Below are positions 40,184 through 48,080 of a stretch of DNA of 64,000 bases, piece after piece. Source of the stretch: Micromonospora sp. NBC_00389 (GTDB lineage Bacteria; Actinomycetota; Actinomycetes; Mycobacteriales; Micromonosporaceae); NCBI RefSeq assembly GCF_036059255.1, contig NZ_CP107947.1, forward strand, positions 3,472,001 through 3,536,000. Reading direction: 5' to 3'. Below the pieces are notes generated by a model that saw only the letters and a program-made list of their open reading frames with translations, was not told the DNA's origin and did no database searches. The translations under genes were made by a program, and so were the position numbers. How positions within the stretch are numbered: the first letter of the stretch is position 1; the number at the start of each line of letters is the position of its first letter.

Positions 40184-41341
40184 TCATCGGGATGTGCGTT
40201 CGATACCGCGCCGGACGAGACCGCGGACGCCGGGGAGTGTGATCGCTCGGATCGCCAGGTCGTTCATCCACACGTGGAACTGGCTGGGCGGCGCGTACTG
40301 GTGCATTCCCCGGCGCGCGAGTGCCTGCCGTTTGGTGACCTCCGGGCGCAGGCCGGCTTCCCACTCGGCCAGGGCTGCCGGGATGTTGTCGTCGTGCCGC
40401 CGCAGGGCTGCGCCGAGCTGGTCGGCGCCGGCGAGCGCGAGGGCCGCGCCGTGTCCGGCGAAGAGGGTGACGCACCAGGCCGCGTCTCCGAGCAGCACAA
40501 TCCGGCCGGCGCTCCATCGGGGCATGACCACCTGGCTGACTGAGTCAAAGTAGGCATCGGCCGGATCCTTCTCAAGATGACGGATCGCATCGGGCACGCC
40601 CGCGCCCAGATCGCCGAACGTCGCGCTGAGCGCATCCACCGGTCCGCGTCTCAGGTCCGAGCCCGGGTCCGCGCATCGGTACGTGAAGAATGCCGACGAC
40701 CGTTGTGGGCCCAGGTTGACGATCGCCGCGGTGCGTCCTGGACCGATGAAGGTCGTGGCGGACGACTCCGGCACGCCCGCCACCGGATGGACAAGCGGGA
40801 ACGCGGCCACAACGTACGGGAGATCGACCCGGTGTCCAGAGCCGAATGCCGCCGTGCGGGTCGCGGAGTGAACACCGTCGGCACCGATCAGGAGATCGGC
40901 GTCCGCTGTCGTGCCGTCGCTCAACATCACCCGTACCCGGTCGGCGTCCTGGTCGACCGACGCGACCGTGGTGCCGAAGCGAATTTCGGTGCGGTCGCGC
41001 ACCGCTTCGTACAGGGCGGTCTCCAGGTCGCCACGGAACACCGACATGGTCCGTTTGCCGAGGGCGGCTTCGGCGATGGCGGACGGCACGGTGAACTTGG
41101 GCCGCCCGTCGGCCCGGACCAGCACGGTGGTGAACAGGCCCAGCTGCCGGTCGGACAGGGCGGGTAGGAGGCCGATGCGCTCGGCGGCGTCGTAGCCCGC
41201 CCCGAGCAGGTTCACCAGGTAGCCACTGCTCCGCCGGGCCGGAGCGCGCTCCACGATGAGCGTGTGCCACCCGTCCTGTCCGAGACGTAGGGCCGTGGCC
41301 AGCCCGGCGATACCGGCGCCAACGATTACCGCGCGTTTCAT
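40184..41341 (-). CDS. FAD-dependent monooxygenase (aromatic hydroxylase/drug-modifying type)
   Basis: 385 residues from ATG 41341 (12 residues after an upstream start at 41377 that would overlap the operators). The FAD motif KRAVIVGAGIAGLATALRLGQDGW is at the N-terminus, the DG motif is LLIGADGVHSATR near 155, and the GD motif is RIVLLGDAAWCVTLFAGHGAALALAGADQL near 285. This is the group A flavin monooxygenase layout, which includes polyketide hydroxylases and antibiotic-inactivating enzymes such as those for rifamycins and tetracyclines. It is divergent from a TetR gene with two palindromic operators between them. An inducible xenobiotic-modifying enzyme is the best inference. Confidence 0.9.
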   Translation of the reverse strand: MKRAVIVGAGIAGLATALRLGQDGWHTLIVERAPARRSSGYLVNLLGAGYDAAERIGLLPALSDRQLGLFTTVLVRADGRPKFTVPSAIAEAALGKRTMSVFRGDLETALYEAVRDRTEIRFGTTVASVDQDADRVRVMLSDGTTADADLLIGADGVHSATRTAAFGSGHRVDLPYVVAAFPLVHPVAGVPESSATTFIGPGRTAAIVNLGPQRSSAFFTYRCADPGSDLRRGPVDALSATFGDLGAGVPDAIRHLEKDPADAYFDSVSQVVMPRWSAGRIVLLGDAAWCVTLFAGHGAALALAGADQLGAALRRHDDNIPAALAEWEAGLRPEVTKRQALARRGMHQYAPPSQFHVWMNDLAIRAITLPGVRGLVRRGIERTSR

Positions 41342-41362
41342 CCATACTCCCAGCGCCGAGAA

Positions 41363-41402
41363 TGAGCATCTGCTCAAACCAGTATGAGCATCTGCTCATA
41401 CT
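41363..41402. promoter_or_regulatory. Two tandem palindromic TetR operators
   Basis: Site 1 (41363-41376) is TGAGCA-TC-TGCTCA. Site 2 (41381-41402) is AGTATGAGCA, TC, then the exact complement of the first ten bases. The cores are identical and their centres are 22 bp apart, about two helical turns, so two dimers would bind the same face. They lie 22 and 40 bp from the monooxygenase and tetR starts respectively. Confidence 0.8.
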
Positions 41403-41442
41403 GACGCAACAGCGGCTGGGGCCAACGCTTAGAATTCGGGGC

Positions 41443-42042
41443 ATGCCACGCGGAGTCGCCATCCCCGAGCCCAGGCAGCAGTTGTTCGCTGCCGTGGAGC
41501 GGGTGATCGCGGAAGACGGACCGAGTCGACTCACCGGCCGGGCCGTGACCCGCCAGGCCGGCGTCGCCACCGGCCTGCTGTACGCACATTTCGCGAACTT
41601 CGACGACTTCCTGGTCGGCTACGCGGTCGACCGCGCCTTCCAGATCTCCGGCGAGGTCGCCGGCCTCCCGGGGCGCGCCGGGACCGGCACGGTCACCGGG
41701 AATCTCAGCGACGCCATCCTGGCGACACCGCTGGCCATGCTGCTGGCATTGACCCGGCTGATGGCCTACCGGCCGGAACTGGCGGCACGCGTCGAAGCGG
41801 TGCTGGGCGAAGGTAACGCCGGACTGCAGACGGTCGAGCGTGCGACCGCCGACTACCTGGCCGCCGAGCAACAACTCGGGCGGGTGCCTGCGGGGGCCGA
41901 CACAGAGGCGCTGGCCTTGACGGTGGTCGGCGTGCTGCACCACGTCGCACTCACCGGCGGGACCAGCCCGACGGCGACCAACCGGATTCGCCGGGCACTG
42001 GCCGCACTGACCGACGGGTTCCCGGCCGTCGCCCCGTCCTGA
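41443..42042 (+). CDS. TetR-family repressor
   Basis: 199 residues from ATG 41443. The N-terminal helix-turn-helix is RQQLFAAVERVIAEDGPSRLTGRAVTRQAGVATGLLYAHFANFDDFLVGYAV; the C-terminal ligand domain is helical and Ala/Leu-rich. The tandem operators upstream are arranged for repression of both this gene and the divergent monooxygenase. The inducer is likely the monooxygenase substrate. Confidence 0.93.
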   Translation: MPRGVAIPEPRQQLFAAVERVIAEDGPSRLTGRAVTRQAGVATGLLYAHFANFDDFLVGYAVDRAFQISGEVAGLPGRAGTGTVTGNLSDAILATPLAMLLALTRLMAYRPELAARVEAVLGEGNAGLQTVERATADYLAAEQQLGRVPAGADTEALALTVVGVLHHVALTGGTSPTATNRIRRALAALTDGFPAVAPS

Positions 42043-42105
42043 CCCCAGTCCTCGCCAAGCGAGCGTCCGCATCCCCGACGTGCTGGGCTGACGGGATCGG
42101 GGTCG

Positions 42106-42372
42106 CTACGGTTTCCCCGCCTTCGTGCGCTCAGGGTGCATGTCGCCCGAGGTCACTGGGCGACCAGGGAGGTTGATGCACAGCTGTCCCGGCTCAGCAC
42201 CGCACACCGGGCAGGGGCGGTACGACTCGACGGGTCCCGGATCGAGGCCCCTCGCCCGGGCCGCTCGGACAATGTCCTCGGCCGCGTGGTGCAGCTCAAG
42301 GTCCCGATGTCTCACGGCAGCCTGGTGGATTCGCTGGAGTGCGCTTCGCGCCAGCTCCCCTGGGTCGGTCAT
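42106..42372 (-). CDS. Small zinc-finger protein of the phage/actinobacterial type
   Basis: 88 residues from ATG 42372; a longer frame upstream has no conserved sequence. An N-terminal helical region (LARSALQRIHQAAVRHRDLELHHAAEDIVRAARARG) leads to a compact finger, CPVCGAEPGQLC...GDMHPER. This resembles the zinc-binding domain seen in small actinophage and actinobacterial proteins, where two Cys pairs or Cys/His bind zinc. Nucleic-acid binding is likely, but the role is unknown. Confidence 0.6.
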   Translation of the reverse strand: MTDPGELARSALQRIHQAAVRHRDLELHHAAEDIVRAARARGLDPGPVESYRPCPVCGAEPGQLCINLPGRPVTSGDMHPERTKAGKP

Positions 42373-42695
42373 CCAACCGACCTTCCCGCTGTACTCGCCG
42401 ACACACGCACCCCTCTCCCCTTCCGGCGTGCCCGCGAACGGGGAGAGTGCCTGGTCCACGGCGTGCTGCCGCCGGCAACGTCTACGCTGTGACCAGCGGC
42501 CACCGCACCATGCGACTGTCGTCCACACACAGCCCATGCGGTGGCTGCGTTGCGCCTGTCGGCCCCGTCCAAGATCCGATCGGGCGACTGCAGTACCAGG
42601 TGCGAACGAACGCGATCCTGCGTCGGGCGAGAAGGGCGGATCATGATCGCTACGTGGTGCCGGGCGCTGACTCCCTTCCTGGCCGGGGCAGGCGG
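42373..42695. other. Divergent spacer before the glycosyltransferase operon
   Basis: This 323 bp stretch contains no recognisable gene. GGCAGGCGG just before 42696 is the likely ribosome site of the glycosyltransferase. I see no clear promoter or repeat. Confidence 0.3.
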
Positions 42696-43919
42696 ATGAG
42701 CGCAGTCGCGTTCCTCAACATCGCCATGCACGGGCACGTCAACCCGACGCTGCCGGTCGTGGCCGAGCTTGTTCGTCGCGGGCACTCCGTCACCTACCAC
42801 ACGATGCCCGCCCATGCCGAGGAGATCGCGGCCACCGGCGCGCGAGTGCTCCTGTACTCCGGGGCTGACGTACCGCTGTCCGGCCCGCCGATGCCGCTCA
42901 CGGTGATGGAGCAGCTTGCGCGCACCGCCGTACGGGTGCTGCCCGGCGTTCTCACCGATCTGCGCGGCGTCCGGCCCGATCTGATCGTGCACGACTCCCT
43001 CTGCCCGTGGGGGCCGGTGGCCGCCCGCGAACTCGACGTGCCGGCGGCGTCGTCGTTCACCACGTTCGCGTTCAACCGGCACGTGCCCAGCCCCACCCGC
43101 GGCTCCTGGGAGCTGCTCGCCGCGGCGGCGTCCAATCCCCGCCAAGCCGGGGGGTATCTGAGGTCGCGCTGGGAGCTGCGCCGCCGGTACGACAGCCGTG
43201 CGGTGCCCCTGATCGACCTGGCGAACATCCGTCAGCCGCTCAACCTGGTCTACACCTCTCGGGCGCTCCACCCCGAGGCCGACAGTTTCGACCAGTCCTA
43301 CCGGTTCGTCGGGCCGAGCGTCGGTGCCCGCCCAGCCGACTCGTCGTTCCCGGTCGATCGGCTGCGGGACCCGGTGCTGTACGCGTCAATGGGCACGGTG
43401 TTCGGCGCCGGCCCACAGCTGCTGCGCAGCTTCGTCGAGGCGCTCGCCCCGCTGGGTGGCACCGTGATCGTCTCCACCGGACAGACCGATCCCGCCGCGC
43501 TCGGTCCGCTGCCGGCCAACGTGATCGCCCAGCGCTCCGTACCGCAGCCGGAGGTGCTGGCCCGCGCAGCGCTGTTCATCACCCACGGCGGGGTGAACAG
43601 CGTCAACGAGGCCCTGTACGCCGGCGTCCCGATGCTGGTGGTTCCGCAGGGCGCGGACCAACTGATGGTCGCTTCCCGCATCGTCGAGCTCGACGCCGGC
43701 CTCTCGATCCGCACCGAGGACGTCAACGTGGAGGTCGTGCGCGCCCTCGCCCAGCGCCTGCTCGACGAGCCGCGATTCCGGGCCGCCGCACGCACCCTGC
43801 AGGTCGCCCAGCGTCAGGCAGGGGGCTCTTCGCGCGCCGCCGACGAACTTGAGCGCTATGTGCAGCAGACCGGCCCGGTCACTCAGCCGGCCTCTGCCGA
43901 GCTGCCACCGCAGGGCTGA
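42696..43919 (+). CDS. GT1-type (MGT family) glycosyltransferase
   Basis: 407 residues from ATG 42696. The N-terminal acceptor domain begins VAFLNIAMHGHVNPTLPVVAELVRRGHSVTYHT. The C-terminal donor domain contains PVLYASMGTV and the nucleotide-sugar signature RAALFITHGGVNSVNEALYAGVPMLVVPQGADQ. This type transfers sugar from UDP- or TDP-donors to small hydrophobic acceptors such as macrolides and flavonoids. It leads an operon with a membrane protein (3 bp gap) and a serine hydrolase (4 bp overlap). That may mean its acceptor is a lipid or an esterified metabolite, or that the operon detoxifies hydrophobic drugs. Confidence 0.93.
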   Translation: MSAVAFLNIAMHGHVNPTLPVVAELVRRGHSVTYHTMPAHAEEIAATGARVLLYSGADVPLSGPPMPLTVMEQLARTAVRVLPGVLTDLRGVRPDLIVHDSLCPWGPVAARELDVPAASSFTTFAFNRHVPSPTRGSWELLAAAASNPRQAGGYLRSRWELRRRYDSRAVPLIDLANIRQPLNLVYTSRALHPEADSFDQSYRFVGPSVGARPADSSFPVDRLRDPVLYASMGTVFGAGPQLLRSFVEALAPLGGTVIVSTGQTDPAALGPLPANVIAQRSVPQPEVLARAALFITHGGVNSVNEALYAGVPMLVVPQGADQLMVASRIVELDAGLSIRTEDVNVEVVRALAQRLLDEPRFRAAARTLQVAQRQAGGSSRAADELERYVQQTGPVTQPASAELPPQG

Positions 43920-43922
43920 CCG

Positions 43923-44414
43923 GTGTCCCCCGTCGTCGCCATCCTGCTGCTGCTCGCCGGGCTGTCCGAGGCCGCCGGGCGTCTCCTGCCCGTGGTGGCA
44001 CGGCTGCCCAGCGTGTCGCGTACCAGGGTGGTCGGGTTGATGCTGGCCGGCGCCCTGGTCGACGGCGCGGTGTTCGCGCTCTGGCCGCTGTCCGCGTGGA
44101 CCCTTGCCGAGCTGGCACTGCCCACCTCACCGTCCGACGAGGCCGCGCTGATCTGGACACCAGACATGGCCGCCCCGCTGCTGCTGGCCGCGGTCCTCGC
44201 GTTCCCGCTGCTCGGGCCGCTGCTGCACCTGGTGCTCATGGTGGGAGTGGGGGCCGGCCTCGCCGCCGCGCTCGCCACGGTGGCCGGCCTCGGCTGGTGG
44301 GATGCCGCCGGCTGCGTGGCCGTCGCGGGAATCGGGCTCGGCGTCGCCGTCGAGGGCGTCCGTCGCCTGGTCGTGAGGCTCAACACGAGAAGAGCACCGG
44401 AGCCACGTACATGA
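43923..44414 (+). CDS. Four-helix integral membrane protein
   Basis: 163 residues from GTG 43923. Four hydrophobic helices are visible (VVAILLLLAGLSEAAGRLLPV, GLMLAGALVDGAVFALWPL, AAPLLLAAVLAFPLLGPLLHLVLM, and a Gly/Ala-rich helix around AGCVAVAGIGLGVAVEGV), with a basic C-terminus. No motif is recognised. It sits between the glycosyltransferase and the hydrolase and overlaps the latter by 4 bp, so it probably anchors or serves the same pathway. Confidence 0.7.
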   Translation: MSPVVAILLLLAGLSEAAGRLLPVVARLPSVSRTRVVGLMLAGALVDGAVFALWPLSAWTLAELALPTSPSDEAALIWTPDMAAPLLLAAVLAFPLLGPLLHLVLMVGVGAGLAAALATVAGLGWWDAAGCVAVAGIGLGVAVEGVRRLVVRLNTRRAPEPRT

Positions 44415-45355
44415 TCGAGTTTGCGCTCCTGCTGCTGCTCGGCGGGATCGGCCCGGTGCTGCTCGCCGAAGCTCTGCTCGCCCGCTATGAGGTGCTGGCC
44501 TATGCCGCCGGCTGGCGAACTCCCACCACCGCGCTGCCCAAGGGCATGCCCTACGCCCGGGGCGCGGACCCGGACCGCCCTCCGGACGCCTACCTGGTCT
44601 ATCTGGACGGCATCGGGAAACGCCGCTTCCACGACACCCGCGACGGTGGCCGACTGGTCAAGTCCCTGATCGCCCGAGCGCCGGAGCTCAGGGTGCTGGG
44701 CCAGGTGCAGCCCTACTCGCCGCTGGCCGATCCGTTGGCCGACCGTCCGGTGTGGACCTGGCTACGCCGCCACATCGGGCTGGTGCTGTTCCTGCACAAC
44801 GTCGTGCAGATCTTCGTCGCCGCCGACCGCCGGTACCGTCCCCTGTACAACCGCGCCGTCGGCTCGCAGATCGCCACGCAGCTCCGGTTCGCCGGCTACC
44901 AGCATGACAGCGGTATCCCCGTGGTACTGCTCTGTTACAGCGGCGGCGCCCAGGTCGCCACCGGCGCGGTCGACGAACTGTGGTCCCAGCTGCGCTGCCC
45001 GCTCTGGCTGATCACTCTCGGTGGGTTCCACAACGGCGCCAACGACATCACCCACGCCGAGCACCTCTGCCGGCTCACCAGTGCCGGCGACCGGATTGAG
45101 CGAGTAGGCACCTGGATGTTCCCGCAGCGGTGGCGGCTGTTCCGCTGGAGCGGCTGGAACCGGGCTGACCGCGCGGGAAAGATCACGGTGCACCGGCTCG
45201 ACCCGGCGACCCACGTCGGGCCGCACAGCTACATCAGTCCGGAGGTCGGGCTACCCGATGGCCGCAGTTACCTCGACCGGACCACCGACACCGTGATCAC
45301 GCTGATCCGGGAGCGCCTGGCCGCGCCTGCGGAGACCGACCGCCCGCTGCCCTGA
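44411..45355 (+). CDS. Alpha/beta-hydrolase-like serine hydrolase with N-terminal membrane anchor
   Basis: 314 residues from ATG 44411 (ATGA overlap with the preceding stop). Residues 3-24 form a hydrophobic anchor. The nucleophile elbow reads VVLLCYSGGAQVATGAV near residue 180, i.e. CxSxG in place of the common GxSxG. A His in LDPATHVGPHSYI and a preceding acidic residue could complete a triad. YLVYLDGIGKRRFHDT near the N-terminus resembles the first beta strand and oxyanion region. The substrate is unknown. It is the last gene of the glycosyltransferase operon and is convergent with the histidine kinase gene. Confidence 0.75.
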   Translation: MIEFALLLLLGGIGPVLLAEALLARYEVLAYAAGWRTPTTALPKGMPYARGADPDRPPDAYLVYLDGIGKRRFHDTRDGGRLVKSLIARAPELRVLGQVQPYSPLADPLADRPVWTWLRRHIGLVLFLHNVVQIFVAADRRYRPLYNRAVGSQIATQLRFAGYQHDSGIPVVLLCYSGGAQVATGAVDELWSQLRCPLWLITLGGFHNGANDITHAEHLCRLTSAGDRIERVGTWMFPQRWRLFRWSGWNRADRAGKITVHRLDPATHVGPHSYISPEVGLPDGRSYLDRTTDTVITLIRERLAAPAETDRPLP

Positions 45356-45410
45356 CGTCCCTGCCTGATGTCGGGGCTTGCTGGCCACCCCGGTTACCCG
45401 GCCCTCGGCC

Positions 45411-47393
45411 TTACCGCTGCCGTGGCACCCAGAACTCCACCTCGGTGCCCTCCGGCGGGTGACTGTGGATGCTGGTCGTGCCGCCGAGATCGGCGATCCG
45501 GCCCCGCATCGACTGAGCCACCCCCAGCCGGCCGGCGCGGGCCGCGTCGGCCAGCCGCTGTGCGTCGAACCCGACCCCGTCGTCACGGACGGTCACTCGC
45601 ACCCCGTCTCCTTCGTCTTCCAACAGCACCCACGCCCGGGCGGTCTGGCCGGCGTGCAGGCGGACGTTGTCCAGGGCGGCCTCGACCGCCGCGACAAGTT
45701 CGGCGGCGGGACCCGACGGCAACACGACTGGTTCTGCGGGCGCGGACACCTCGACCATGGGGGAGGCCAGGGCGGTGAGCGCCGTCCGCAGGTCCGCTTC
45801 ACCGCCGGTACGGGCCACCTCGGCGCCGCCGGTGAGTAGGTTGCGCAGCGCGACCTCCTGCTCGCCGGCCAACTTTGCCAGCTGCGAGCCGGTCGCTCCC
45901 AGCTGCGAGCCCTGCCGCTGAACCAGCGCCAGCACCTGCAGAACACCGTCGTGGATCGGCCGGGCCAGCCGGTCCCGTTCGGCGGCAGCAGCCTCCTGTC
46001 GGATCAGCTCGGCCCGTTTCCGTTCCGCCCAGCGTTCGGCAATGTGATGCGCGACGCCCAGACCGCCGATCGCCGCGCCCGCCACGAGAAGCAACACGGC
46101 CGATGTGGTGATGTGGAAGACCGGGTTGAGATACGACGACACCGGCAGGCCATCCTGCAGATACGTCACCTGGACAATCTGTAGCCCGCTGGCGGCGAGC
46201 ACGCCGACGAGGGGGCCGAGCACGGCAGGAACAGCACCACGGGCCGCGAGGACCGGCGCGGTCGCGCCGGCGACCGCCGTAGCCGCCGCGGTAACCAGAA
46301 CGAGCAACAGCAGCGCCGGAATGACCCGCTGCTGTTCGGCCAGTTTCTCCGGATGGCCGGTCGTGGCGGCGTACGCGATGAGCACCGCCGTTGCCGCGCC
46401 CGCCGCCAGCGTACCGGCGGCCGCGACCCGCCACCGGCTGCTGGCGGCCGCCGCACCGACCACCGCACCCGCGAGCGCACCCAGCCAGCGCACCGGACCC
46501 ATCGCGCTGAGCGCGGTGAACGCCAGGATCAGCGGTGCCGCCACCGCCACCTGGACGGTTGCGACAGCGAGCGCCGCGGCCAGCGACCACAGTCCCGCGA
46601 CGGCCGCCAGGCCCATCGCCACCACCAGCGTGACCACACCTGTCACCGCGATGGCCACTGCCTCGTGCCGGTACAGCGACGACCAGCTGACGTCCAGCAG
46701 CGCCGCGAGCCGCTCGGTGGTCAACAGGGACAGCGGAAGCACCAGGCACACCGCCAGCCCGGCGGCGATGACCAACCGCAACCGCTGCCACGCCCACGGG
46801 CTGGTGTCCGGCGGCCCGGCCGCGGCGCCGTCGCCACGTCGGATCCGCCGGGCCGCGGGGATGAGCGCAACGAGGGCAACCGCGGTCATACCGGCATGCC
46901 AGGCAGGCCGCGACGGGTCCGAGTACAACCAGCCGGGGCCGACCAGCGCGGAGCCGACCAGGCGGGACCCGAAAGCCAGCCCCACCAGGGCCGCGCCCAC
47001 ACGTGGTGAGCCGTTGCCCAACAGACTCTGGGCACCGGCGAGGACGCCCACCAGGGCGAGTGGATACGCCGCGGAATGCGCGAAGGTCAGCACCAGCGGG
47101 TACGACAGGCCCGTCAGCTGCGCCCAGACGTAGGGCACGCTCAGCAGGCCGGCCACGGCCAGCAGAAACGGCCACCAACGCAGCAGGCACAGGCCCACCA
47201 CGGTCGCCAGGATGGGGATCAGGGCGAGTATCCACCCCTGACCGTGGTACACCGGCCGCACGGGCGTGGCGATGAACGGCGGCAGCCCGCCAGCGTACTG
47301 GGGCGATGTCGCTACCGTGAGTAACAGGCAGCCGCCCAGGCCAGCCAGAGCCTCCCGCCACTGCGGCGGCTTCTCCATCATGGCGCCGATCAT
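45411..47393 (-). CDS. Large membrane sensor histidine kinase, no adjacent response regulator
   Basis: 660 residues from ATG 47393. About the first 440 residues contain twelve or so membrane helices, an unusually large membrane domain for a NarL-type kinase. A short coiled-coil leads to the phosphoacceptor His in ERDRLARPIHDGVLQVLALVQRQG near 478. The HATPase domain has EAALDNVRLHAGQTARAWV and VRVTVRDDGVGFD. The start codon overlaps the stop of the upstream M15 peptidase gene by 4 bp, so the two are translationally coupled. No response regulator lies within 30 kb downstream in this window other than the NarL pair and the truncated one, so its partner is elsewhere. Confidence 0.88.
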   Translation of the reverse strand: MIGAMMEKPPQWREALAGLGGCLLLTVATSPQYAGGLPPFIATPVRPVYHGQGWILALIPILATVVGLCLLRWWPFLLAVAGLLSVPYVWAQLTGLSYPLVLTFAHSAAYPLALVGVLAGAQSLLGNGSPRVGAALVGLAFGSRLVGSALVGPGWLYSDPSRPAWHAGMTAVALVALIPAARRIRRGDGAAAGPPDTSPWAWQRLRLVIAAGLAVCLVLPLSLLTTERLAALLDVSWSSLYRHEAVAIAVTGVVTLVVAMGLAAVAGLWSLAAALAVATVQVAVAAPLILAFTALSAMGPVRWLGALAGAVVGAAAASSRWRVAAAGTLAAGAATAVLIAYAATTGHPEKLAEQQRVIPALLLLVLVTAAATAVAGATAPVLAARGAVPAVLGPLVGVLAASGLQIVQVTYLQDGLPVSSYLNPVFHITTSAVLLLVAGAAIGGLGVAHHIAERWAERKRAELIRQEAAAAERDRLARPIHDGVLQVLALVQRQGSQLGATGSQLAKLAGEQEVALRNLLTGGAEVARTGGEADLRTALTALASPMVEVSAPAEPVVLPSGPAAELVAAVEAALDNVRLHAGQTARAWVLLEDEGDGVRVTVRDDGVGFDAQRLADAARAGRLGVAQSMRGRIADLGGTTSIHSHPPEGTEVEFWVPRQR

Positions 47394-47995
47394 GACCGAT
47401 CCATCGGAACCGCGCCGTCCGCCCGGCCACAGGTGACGGCCGCGGCCACGCCAGGATGCGGCAGGCGGTCGGGCCGACCCTCAGGGCAGTATTCGAAGTG
47501 CCACCACTCGTTGTCGTACCTGCGGTACAGGCCGTACCGCGCGCCATGCCGCTCCAGCCAGCGAGCGCCTTCCGAGGGTCGGATGTCCAGCGCGGTGCCC
47601 GCCACGTGGCGGGACTCGTCTGGCGGGAGCGTCCACCGCCGAGCGGCCGCCACCGACCCGCTGCGCCGGACCTCCTCGGCGTAGAGAGCCGCTTGCGTGG
47701 CGGCGTCCCGGTAACCAGAGGTCAGGCCTATCAGCTCCCCGTACCGCCACAACGCCTCGCTGCGCGCCGCCTCGAAAGCCGCCCGGGCCGGGGGAGCCAG
47801 GCCGGCCAGGTTCTCGGCCGGGAAGCGCAGCGCCAGCGCCCACTGGCAGGCCGTATGGCGGGCACGCCCCGGAGCGACCACGTACGCCACGGGCGCCAGC
47901 AAAAGGGCCAGCAGCCTGGTGACGGCAGGGTAGACCAGATCCCTGGTGCGAACGGTCCGGGCAGTGCCGACACGGTGGGTGGCGTGCAGAGACAT
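47390..47995 (-). CDS. M15-family D-alanyl-D-alanine carboxypeptidase/dipeptidase (VanY-like)
   Basis: 201 residues from ATG 47995 (GGTGGG upstream); a start at 48031 is possible. One membrane helix (YPAVTRLLALLLAPVAYVVA) at the N-terminus anchors the protein with its catalytic domain outside. The M15 zinc site is complete: SGYRDAATQ, the HxxxxxxD motif in ESRHVAGTALDIRP and EWWHFEY. VanY-like enzymes trim D-Ala or cut peptidoglycan stem peptides, lowering glycopeptide targets. Coupling with a membrane sensor kinase suggests a cell-wall sensing or remodelling function. Confidence 0.9.
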   Translation of the reverse strand: MSLHATHRVGTARTVRTRDLVYPAVTRLLALLLAPVAYVVAPGRARHTACQWALALRFPAENLAGLAPPARAAFEAARSEALWRYGELIGLTSGYRDAATQAALYAEEVRRSGSVAAARRWTLPPDESRHVAGTALDIRPSEGARWLERHGARYGLYRRYDNEWWHFEYCPEGRPDRLPHPGVAAAVTCGRADGAVPMDRS

Positions 47996-48080
47996 GCCCA
48001 CCACGATCTCGATACCGACGGCCGTGGGCATGAGTCTGAGTACTCAGCACCGATGGCTCAGGCGGTGTCGCGGCGACGGG

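Noticed and set aside
42339..42695. A longer N-terminus for the glycosyltransferase
   Set aside because: The extension is low-complexity and lacks a ribosome site. The conserved GT1 N-terminus begins at ATG 42696.
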